Source of the DNA: Glomus cerebriforme
Taxonomy: Eukaryota; Glomeromycota; Glomeromycetes; Glomerales; Glomeraceae
Length of the DNA stretch: 12,602 nucleotides
Assembly: GCA_003550305.1 (NCBI GenBank)
Contig: QKYT01000621.1
Coordinates: 10,518 to 23,119, forward strand
Direction of reading: 5' to 3'
Below, piece by piece: positions 1 to 7,170 of this stretch; within the stretch, counting starts at the first letter, position 1, and each line of letters starts with the position of its first letter. The translations under genes were made by a program, and so were the position numbers. The notes beneath the pieces are model-generated. The model made no database searches. It saw only the letters and a program-made list of their open reading frames with translations, and was not told the DNA's origin.

Positions 1-583
1 CATAAATTTAAATTCCGGATTTTGCATTTTCTAAACTATCAAAACTTTGAGAAATTAGAATTGTATTCCAAATTTGGATAAGTTNCTTTTATAATCCTGA
101 ATTTTAGGTTTATTAGATAAAGTTTCAGTGTAATTTTGTCACCTTTAGCAAAGTTAAACTAGTCTAATGAAGTTGTTTATCAAATATTAGATTTAAATTT
201 GGTGGGGTACATAAATTTTAAATACGTTTTATTTTTTTTCATATTAAAGTTTCATATCGAACTTGTTTATCATTTATGCTATACTGTAATTTGATTAGAT
301 ACTCTGTAAAAAATTTATTAAAGTTTATAAAACAGGATTGATTGCAAATACATACGCTCAAAACTTATTATTTTACAATACAAAAAAAATATATATAATT
401 TTTTAATTACAATTGCAAACTACAGAATATATTAGCTTACGCATTTTAAAATTTTTTAAAAAAATGAATTTAAGAAACTACTTAATAATTAATGTAAGGT
501 TCTTAAGATTAGACTTCATTACATTGATCAATTGATCACATTGTCCAGAAATTGTTTCAATAATAATAATAATAATAATAATT
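1..583. other. Gene-free AT-rich flank downstream of the NAD kinase gene
   Basis: No reading frame of note is seen on either strand. The stretch is AT-rich with many stops. It includes one ambiguous base (N) at 85, a 14-bp perfect palindrome TGATCAATTGATCA at 525-538, and a TAA/ATT trinucleotide run at 561-581 that lies directly after the NAD kinase stop codon, so probably in its 3' UTR. I see no clear polyadenylation hexamer. Confidence 0.6.
561..581. repeat. (TAA)n microsatellite
   Basis: Seven perfect TAA units. On the minus strand they fall immediately 3' of the NAD kinase stop codon at 584-586, so they are probably transcribed in its 3' UTR. A length-variable site of this type is expected in AT-rich fungal DNA. 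Confidence 0.85.
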
Positions 584-2742
584 TTAAGAGGTTCTCTGAG
601 GAACTCTACTATTCCAATATAGAATTGTATTTAATCCGCGAAACCAATCATTGTAAGGATCCTTTCGACAGATTGATAACAAAGGATGCGTTGAAGCAGT
701 AACTACGATTGAATCACCATGAGCGAGTGGAGTACGATTTCTTCCATCAAACGAGACCTTAAAAGAAAAAAAATTTATAAATACTAAATTATATCATCTT
801 TACAATTTGAAATAATTAATTGCTTACCCAACCAGTAATTCTACTTGTAAAGGGAACACAAATATGTAACTTTTTAAATCCAGGAATAATCATTGGCCTT
901 GCTGTAAGTGCATGTGGTGCAATTGGAGTTATCAAAATAGCATTTTGATCAGGATGAACAAGGGATCCTCCGGCAGAAAGCTAAATTATAAATATGTAAA
1001 ATATAAGAATCTTCTAATAATTTAATTTGATAAAAAAAAAAACAGTAAAGATATTAAATACCGAATAAGCAGTAGACCCTGTACTTGTTGCTATTAAATT
1101 AAAAAAAGCTTTTTAATTTTCTGTTGGGTTAAAAGTATTATAAATCACGATATAAAACACGAGTAAAAGATGCTTAATTTTACCCATTATAAGACCATCA
1201 GCCCAAATCGACGTAATTTGACATCCATCCATATACTTTTTAAAATAATTAATATTAGAAATTGTTCAACTAATATATGAAATAGGAATTCTATATTAAT
1301 GACTTATATTAATATAACTAAAAATTATGAAATTGTGTTTTCGTATTGTGGTAAAAATTTGAAATCAAATCACCCATTACCCCCATACTAAAATAAGTGA
1401 AATAAATTACCAATATCATTTCTAACACGTTTCCAGCATCACCACGGTCGATACATAATTCATTTAAAACTTGAAAACTTTCGGATGGTTCAGTATTTTC
1501 TCGGTTACTGATGATTTCGTTGATATTTCCAGATTCATTTTCCTTCAAATTATTCCTATAAATTGAACAATTAAGACGCATCCTGACGCTAACGCGTACA
1601 CTTCCTTCCTCAATAACATTTCGTATAACACGTCTATGATCATTAAAATCAAACACGGTCAAGAAACCCAAAGAACCGAGGTGAAATGATAATAATGGTG
1701 GTACGTCACGTTGAAACATCCATGAAGAAAATAATATTGTTCCATCTCCTCCAAGAGTAACGATCAAATCAATATTTTCATGGTTTTCATCAGTTGTATT
1801 CCAAAAATGACATCGATTATTATATTCTTCATGTTCAGAGATCATTTCATCAAAATTATTCTTAAAATTGCAATCAACGTAAATGTGAATTTGATGATAA
1901 GATTCAATTAACCAAGTCATTAATTCTCGCGTATAATCAATTAATTTAAGATCAGGTTTTGTAACAATCATTATATGGCGTATAATATCAAGTTGAATAT
2001 CTCGTTCTGTCATATTTCGATTCTCATTAAGTGCATGATTGTAACTAAAAGAAAAGGTATAATAAATAAATAAATTATAAATTTCAACATTCGTTACGAA
2101 ATAATTATTTACCTATTGATTAATGCTCTTACGCTTATAGAATCTCCACCGTTGATTATTTCCTGCTAATAATTTTAAAAATATTTTGAGAATTTAAGCA
2201 AATAATTACCTTAACAAAAAAAAACAAAGAGTCTTTCCTTTTACCATATGCTCAATCATAACCACTCGGAAATGAAGTAGATTTTGATTCTTATTCGCCA
2301 TACTTTTTATGATATCAAGAGAATCAACATCATCTATATAATATAATTTTAAATCATGTTAACGTTAAATTATTAAATTATTAAGATCAAATATAATCAA
2401 CACCAGTATATATGTACCTAATCCCAGTAATAAATTTTATCATGTTGGTATGGTTATGAAAAAAAAATAGTAAAAGAGATACCTTTTTTCCATAAGATCC
2501 AATCACCATCTTGATCTTTCCATTGTATTTTATACTTTTCCGGAACGAAAAATTCAAATCCTTTATCGAATTGATTTATAATTTCTTCATAATTCAATTT
2601 ATTTTCTAATTGACATAAAAATGTTAAACTTTTTTCACTCAATAATATTATTAAAATACTTCGCCACAAACACACTTTCGATGGTCACATAAATAGATTC
2701 CTCTCGGGATGTTAGTTTTATATTCAATTTTGAATCTGTCAT
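584..2742 (-). CDS. NAD kinase with an N-terminal PB1 domain (nine exons)
   Basis: Probably phosphorylates NAD(H) to NADP(H). Exons, in coding order: 2742-2676, 2605-2483, 2333-2245, 2165-2113, 2044-1411, 1235-1184, 1090-1062, 980-828, 757-584. All eight introns are GT-AG and in phase (70, 149, 79, 68, 175, 93, 81 and 70 nt), giving 457 residues. Residues 1-92 read as PB1: Lys9 in strand 1 (IKLT), WKDQDGDW at 51-58 as OPCA core, then DDVDSL. The kinase starts near 130 (IVTKPDL). It has GGDGT 209-213, NE 305-306, DRG near 311, TSTGSTAYS 341-349, SAGGSLVHP from 351, FDGR 403-406, and a WF..L...L.WN.R end like yeast Utr1/Pos5. All expected motifs are present. No mitochondrial presequence is apparent; PB1 occupies the N-terminus. 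The start is the first in-frame ATG that opens PB1, with A at -3. Intron 1 has an alternative 31-nt reading, and intron 3 has tandem acceptors TAGCAG. Kinase identity is near certain; the PB1 call and first intron are strong but inferred. Confidence 0.92.
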
Positions 2743-2908
2743 AATTATCTTTAGAAAAGTAAAAAAAAAAAAAAAATGTAAAAGACGATAAAATATATAT
2801 TTCCTTTTTATTATAATAATGACGTAATTCTGCTGACCATAGAAGTTAGCTCGTGACAAATGTGTAAATATAGAAATTATTTGACTTTTTTATTTTATTG
2901 TAACTTAT

Positions 2909-2916
2909 TTTATATA
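2909..2916 (-). promoter_or_regulatory. Possible TATA box of the NAD kinase gene
   Basis: TATATAAA on the minus strand about 167 bp before the ATG at 2742. It lies in the 312-bp gap between the two PB1 genes, so it would overlap the 3' UTR of the upstream gene. In DNA this AT-rich such a match can occur by chance. Confidence 0.35.
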
Positions 2917-3054
2917 AGACTGAAAAAAAAAAAAATTTGCTGGAAGCATTGTTAATTTGTTATATAATATTATTGTATAAATAAATAATGAAAAAATTAT
3001 TAAAATGTCTCTAAAATAGTTCCATTACAGTTAAATCTATAAGACTTGTATCAT

Positions 3055-4161
3055 CTATAAACCAAAATTATATAAACCATTAATACCAAAACTATTACCG
3101 AAACCATTACCAAAACCACCGAAATTTCTAGTACCGAAACCACCAAAACCTCTAGAATTTAATCCGCAGCTGCGAGATCCATAGCTTCTAAAGCCATAAC
3201 TAGGTGTAATATAAGAATATCTTGATCTACTTGGTCTAACGAAACGACTGAAATGTGTAGGATAATGATAAACATTTGATAGACTATTAAATAAATTAAC
3301 TCTTGGTCTGTAATAAGTACGTTGAATCCATGGGCTTGATGAAATGATGAAAATAACATTTGAATCATCGTCAGATTCTTCGTTAGCTTCTTTAGCTTTC
3401 TCCTCAGGGGATGATTTCTCAACGTTAGCGGCGTTATTCGAAGATTCAGCAGGAGTTTCTTGATTTTGTTCTTTTTGTACTTTTTCTTCGTTTTCCTCGT
3501 TAATAGAATCGACAGGAGTTAATAATGCTTCTAATTGTTTTCCAGAATTCTCTTCTTTTAGAACAGTTGGTTCAAATAAAGGATCATCTTTTTCGTCAGT
3601 TACTGTGACTCGAGGATAATTATTAATTTCAACAACTGGTCGTTGTTCTTCTGTTTGGACATCAGCAACCTCTTTAATCTCGGTATTTTCTGTATTTTCT
3701 GTGGGTTCTGATTTTTCTATATTTTGTTCATTTTCTGTATTTTCTGATTTTTCTATATTTTGTGTATTTTCGGATTCGCTAGGTTCACCAATAGTATAAG
3801 CTACGATCCCTCCATCATTGTTAGAAGTAGTTTCATCATCACTCAAAGTGGTGACAGAATCATCTTTTTCTTCAGCATTCTCCAAAACCCAACTGTTATT
3901 ATCTGAATTCTCTGATGTATATACGTTGAATTTTACATTTGCACCAAATGATTCTTGATCAGAAAGAATTTGTTGTAATTCTGAATCTGTAGATAAAGTT
4001 ATGACATCACCATCTTCATCAACATAAGAAATAGAAATTGAAGTTTCATTTGGAATATTGAATAGATCATGTAATTGAGATTCAAATTCTGACCAAGTAG
4101 TATTTGAAGCGATAGTAAATTTACGAGATGTTTTTCCGTATGTTACTTTAATGCTTGCCAT
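3055..4161 (-). CDS. PB1-domain protein with acidic middle and Gly/Phe/Arg/Tyr-rich tail
   Basis: Intronless, 368 residues, function not recognised. Residues 2-81 are a clear PB1 domain: basic strand 1 with Lys5 (ASIKVTYG), and an OPCA motif YVDEDGDVITLSTDSEL at 46-62. Having both faces suggests a type I/II PB1 able to form head-to-tail chains. Residues 82-268 are Glu/Asn/Ser/Thr-rich and acidic, with a short internal repeat around NIEKSE and TENTEN (132-161). A hydrophobic VIFII at 269-273 follows the acidic run EESDDDSN and looks like a SUMO-interacting motif. Residues 278-368 are basic and aromatic, ending in FG/GFG repeats (GFGGFGTRNFGGFG), typical of phase-separating or RNA-binding tails. 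Start: the ATG at 4161 directly opens the PB1 strand, and a stop-rich AT stretch precedes it. The next gene downstream on the same strand is the PB1-NAD kinase. A PB1 scaffold is the best guess. Confidence 0.88.
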   Translation of the reverse strand: MASIKVTYGKTSRKFTIASNTTWSEFESQLHDLFNIPNETSISISYVDEDGDVITLSTDSELQQILSDQESFGANVKFNVYTSENSDNNSWVLENAEEKDDSVTTLSDDETTSNNDGGIVAYTIGEPSESENTQNIEKSENTENEQNIEKSEPTENTENTEIKEVADVQTEEQRPVVEINNYPRVTVTDEKDDPLFEPTVLKEENSGKQLEALLTPVDSINEENEEKVQKEQNQETPAESSNNAANVEKSSPEEKAKEANEESDDDSNVIFIISSSPWIQRTYYRPRVNLFNSLSNVYHYPTHFSRFVRPSRSRYSYITPSYGFRSYGSRSCGLNSRGFGGFGTRNFGGFGNGFGNSFGINGLYNFGL

Positions 4162-4295
4162 TTTTTAAATAATATATATATTTGTATTTTTTTTTTAAAG
4201 TAATTAAAAAATTGGGTTCTTAAAGTAATAAAAACTTTGATATTGAAGGAGATTTTTAAAATATTGATATTCCATCCAAAAGTTTTCAAGGTCCA

Positions 4296-4303
4296 TATTT
4301 ATA
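4296..4303 (-). promoter_or_regulatory. Probable TATA box of the PB1 scaffold gene
   Basis: TATAAATA on the minus strand about 135 bp before the ATG at 4161. The spacing leaves room for a 5' UTR of roughly 100 nt. The match is good, but background AT content is high. Confidence 0.45.
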
Positions 4304-4396
4304 GTTTTTTTTTTCCTATAATAAAATAATAAAAAATTAATCTTCTAGAAATAATTACGAAATTTGTAAAATTGCGAATATTATAAACGTCATACG

Positions 4397-4434
4397 AAAA
4401 GATTTCACTGGATTCTACTAGTACTTTCAACCGG
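4397..4434. repeat. 38-bp direct repeat, copy 1
   Basis: Begins AAAAGATTTCACT and ends CTTTCAACCGG, and contains the palindrome TACTAGTA. It matches 4447-4484 with a single mismatch (G at 4410 against A at 4460), 50 bp apart start to start. It is 236-273 bp upstream of the PB1 gene start on the minus strand, so it may be part of that promoter or the remains of a tandem repeat. Confidence 0.9.
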
Positions 4435-4446
4435 AAAAATTTAAGC

Positions 4447-4484
4447 AAAAGATTTCACTAGATTCTACTAGTACTTTCAACCGG
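4447..4484. repeat. 38-bp direct repeat, copy 2
   Basis: Second copy of the repeat at 4397-4434, differing at one base. The 12-bp spacer between the copies is not repeated after this copy, so the conserved part is the 38-mer itself rather than a 50-bp tandem unit. Confidence 0.9.
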
Positions 4485-4510
4485 GGAATTTTACGGATAA
4501 ATTTTACCCG

Positions 4511-4557
4511 TCATAAATTGCGGACTGCGGTTAGTTTAAATTCATAAACTGCGGTTA
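4511..4557. repeat. Interleaved GC-richer short repeats
   Basis: TCATAAAYTGCGG occurs at 4511-4523 and 4542-4554, and ACTGCGGTTA at 4524-4533 and 4548-4557. The elements overlap each other and stand out from the AT-rich surroundings. They lie just upstream of the 38-bp repeats relative to the PB1 gene. Function is unknown. Confidence 0.7.
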
Positions 4558-5079
4558 ACATAGTACTGCAATGCAGAATAAAAAGATCACAATCTATTTC
4601 AGTAATGGGTATTTATATAATTAGGGAACATTAGGAAACTAAGGAAAGGAACACCAACCTGTTAGGCGCATCCATATTAAGTCATTGGTATTACGTGACA
4701 CACCTTACTTATTATTTATTTTCAAACAAGTTAAAACAAGTTATAAAACCAAATAACACAAAAAAAAAAAAATGCCGAATATTTATTAGTATAAAAATAT
4801 TTGACGCGTTGTAACCTCGTAACCAGAAATAACAGGAAAGCCGAACAGAAAGGAGTAACATCATCCCCTATTTATATAAATATAAATCATGTGATGTAAT
4901 AATACTCCAAAAAGTTTCTATGAATCAAATCAAAAAGTTTAAAAAGAAAATTTCAGTTGAAAATAATTTGAAATTAAACGCGAAGAGAACATCTTTTAAT
5001 GTTTAATGTAAGGGGAATTTTTAAGTTTAAAAAGTTTTTTTTTTAAAGGGATACGATGAAAAAAATTTTTTTATGCAAA

Positions 5080-5106
5080 TGACGCTGAAATATATGCGAA
5101 GCGTCA
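5080..5106. repeat. Inverted repeat TGACGCT/AGCGTCA
   Basis: Perfect 7-bp arms around a 13-nt loop. The arms resemble half sites for CRE/AP-1-like factors (TGACG). The element is short enough that it could be chance. Confidence 0.35.
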
Positions 5107-5197
5107 AGTCGTACATGTGAAAAAAATATTATTAAAGGAATTTTCCTTGTTTTGTTTTAATGAGTTCTAAATAATTTTTAATTAAACCTTTCGTAAA

Positions 5198-5221
5198 GAA
5201 GAAGAAGAAGAAGAAGAAGAA
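5198..5221. repeat. (GAA)n microsatellite
   Basis: A pure GAA run of about eight units, not within any coding frame I can support. It lies in the intergenic region upstream of the PB1 gene. Confidence 0.85.
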
Positions 5222-5482
5222 AAAGTTTTATGAAACTAAATTTAGATATAAAACTATTGTCTTTTTGTGAGATATGACTTTTTAAGATAAAATCATTTTG
5301 AAGGTACTTTTATGCAAGTAAATGCACGGAATATCTTTTTTATTCATTTAATAGTAAAAAACTTTAATGTCTAAAATAAGTATATTTTTTGAGACTGCTT
5401 TTGTAGATTAAAAGCTACTGGTATACTGTAAATGTAATATATAAAATAATTTGACTGACGATAAATTTAAAGCATAATATAA

Positions 5483-6064
5483 TTAATAGTATTAACCTAC
5501 CATAGAATAGCATGTAAAGTGAATACTTTGAAACCAAAAAGAATGGAACTTCAATTTAATCGGAGATTAATTGATTGGTCTAAAGAAATTGCTGGAAATT
5601 TGAAAAAGAAACATGTCAAGAATAAAAGATTTCATTGGCTGGATAATATAAGGTTTACACAACATGGATTTATTGAAAAAATTTTTTCCGATTTATAATT
5701 TATACCCGCAGTCGAGTATAGATCTATGCGGTACAACGGTAAACATTTGTGATAAGATAAAAAATGTGGGGCCAATTTTTTGATGATCAACTACGAGAAG
5801 AAAACAAGGAAATTAAATTATATTAATATTTATTTATTATTATTACTTGCCGTATCAACTTTCAAAGGAAACAGATCCGGTAGGTTTTACTAATTATTTT
5901 ATTTTTTTTTTATGGTTTAACTCTTTGATGCACGTCTTGGTTTCATATAAGGATGGGTTTGTAATAGATGTATGAAAAGGAACTAAAATAACAGCTGATT
6001 ATTTTTTTTTTTTAAGAGATCCGAAGTAAAAAAGACCGATCAAGAAGGTAAAATTACAAATTAA
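5483..6064 (+). pseudogene. Possible small gene or decayed gene of unknown function
   Basis: An open frame runs 5483-5695. From its ATG at 5543 it encodes 51 residues (start MELQFNRRLIDWSKEIAG, stop at 5696-5698) with a protein-like, basic composition and several Trp/Phe/His. Coding-like sequence continues in the next frame (YNLYPQSSIDLCGTTVNICD, stop 5781-5783) and then in a third frame (FDDQLREENKEIKLY, stop 5824-5826). Each change falls at a T-run. Further on, LPYQLSKETDP ends at a donor (GT at 5880). A 137-nt intron with a CTGAT branch-like site and a long T-tract ends at AAG 6016, and an in-phase tail RSEVKKTDQEGKITN stops at 6062-6064. It could be a real gene with homopolymer sequencing errors, a pseudogene, or chance. 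I do not recognise the family. Confidence 0.35.
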
Positions 6065-6570
6065 ATATAATAAATATATATTTATTATTCAGTTGATCAT
6101 AAAAATAAAAAGTAAATTTAATCCATTTGATTGTCACAATACACTGCATAATATCTTTTTCAAAAACCAATTTAGTTGTACTACATCAGATGACATTCTT
6201 TGATAAGGAAAAAAAAAGCGTGAGATTATATTTCAAAAACGACGCCAATAACATTTAATTATATGGGAAATTTTTTTGTCCAGTGAGCGTGGGGTACACC
6301 TAAACAATAACAAAATTGTGTCACCATCCTCTTGTTCTCTTTTAGTTTTATCTGCATATCCTTTTTCTCATATATATATATATATATATTGTATATGTCG
6401 AGCGTATCAATATTTTTTTCTCCAAAAAATTTTCTTCTCGTGAAAAAATAAAAAAAATAACAAAAAATATAAAATATTTTTTTATTATTTTTTTTTCTTG
6501 CTTTCGCTTAAAGGTTTACATCTTTAATATCTCTAAACGTCGAAACTGAGTTTACTTAATATTTTTGGTC
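6065..6570. other. Gene-free upstream region of the small plus-strand gene
   Basis: AT-rich with no coding frame that I can support. It contains a perfect TA run at 6370-6389 and several A/T homopolymers between 6400 and 6500, a poly(dA:dT) pattern often found in nucleosome-poor fungal promoters. It leads into the TATA box at 6571. Confidence 0.5.
6370..6389. repeat. (TA)n microsatellite
   Basis: Perfect alternating AT run, about 250 bp upstream of the ATG of the 97-residue protein gene. Confidence 0.85.
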
Positions 6571-6578
6571 TATAAATA
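6571..6578 (+). promoter_or_regulatory. TATA box of the small basic protein gene
   Basis: TATAAATA followed by AG, 61 bp before the ATG at 6639. The distance suits a short A-rich leader. This is the best-placed core promoter element in the window. Confidence 0.6.
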
Positions 6579-6638
6579 AGATCAAAAAAAAAAAGCAAAA
6601 ATAAATTCAAAAATCTTTAAACTTCAACTCTTTCACAA

Positions 6639-6932
6639 ATGTCAACTTTCGTTGCTCCACAAGTGAGACCTGAAGTTATCCGTTCACAAACTTTTCCTAT
6701 TTCACCACCAAATACAAGACGTCGTCGAAGAGACACTTTTGTAGAACGATTACTCAAAGATCCTATGTTACAAACTATGGCTGATATTGGTAAACAAGAA
6801 GGTGCGATTAAACCTCTTCCTGCGCCACAACGTGCAAGAACCATAAATATCGCTGAATTTCAACAATATTATCGTCATTTTCAAGAGGGTAATTTTAATG
6901 AGTATCTTAGTACGATTCAAAGCAAAATATGA
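6639..6932 (+). CDS. Small basic protein of unknown function, 97 residues
   Basis: Single exon with a start at 6639 and a stop at 6930-6932. I do not recognise the family. The N-terminal third is Pro/Arg-rich and probably disordered (SPPNT followed by RRRRR at 27-31, which could be a nuclear localisation or nucleic-acid-binding patch). The middle (residues 33-55, DTFVERLLKDPMLQTMADIG) looks helical and amphipathic. The C-terminal part (68-97) is rich in Gln/Tyr/Asn/Phe, including FQQYYRH. There is no signal peptide or membrane segment. Varied codon use, balanced composition and a TATA box 61 bp upstream argue for a real gene; the overlapping minus-strand frame is a shadow. The first diverged segmental repeat begins about 240 bp downstream. 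The coding call is fairly secure; no function can be assigned. Confidence 0.75.
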   Translation: MSTFVAPQVRPEVIRSQTFPISPPNTRRRRRDTFVERLLKDPMLQTMADIGKQEGAIKPLPAPQRARTINIAEFQQYYRHFQEGNFNEYLSTIQSKI

Positions 6933-7170
6933 TTTATTTATTTATTTTTTTTTTTTTTAAAAAAAATAATTCATCATCATCGTAATATTCAATGGACATT
7001 TTTGTTTTTTTTTTCTAATTCTTTTTTATATTTTATTATTATTATTTCTTTTTATCCTTTTTTTTTACAAAAAATAATATGGGAGGATTTTGCATATTGG
7101 AGGCTCGAACAAAATATATTTTTTTATAATAGACAATATAACATATTTTTTTCATTCCTTTCTTAATGTG
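6933..7170. other. T-rich 3' flank of the small gene
   Basis: Long T and A runs directly follow the stop codon. The 97-residue frame at 7090-7383 is almost entirely Phe/Ile/Leu from these homopolymers and is not a gene. No clear AATAAA signal is seen. Confidence 0.6.

Larger units (their letters stand above)
4558..5480. other. Gene-free region between the PB1 gene and the plus-strand ORF
   Basis: No convincing coding exon is seen. It holds a GAA trinucleotide run at 5198-5221 and a 7-bp inverted repeat TGACGCT/AGCGTCA at 5080-5086 and 5100-5106 with a 13-nt loop. It presumably includes distal promoter DNA of the minus-strand PB1 gene. Confidence 0.5.

Noticed and set aside
3159..3422. 87-residue minus-strand frame
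   Set aside because: It lies inside the PB1 scaffold gene in another frame and has no independent support; it is a shadow.
6617..6844. 75-residue minus-strand frame
   Set aside because: It is antisense to the 97-residue gene, which has the better composition and a TATA box.
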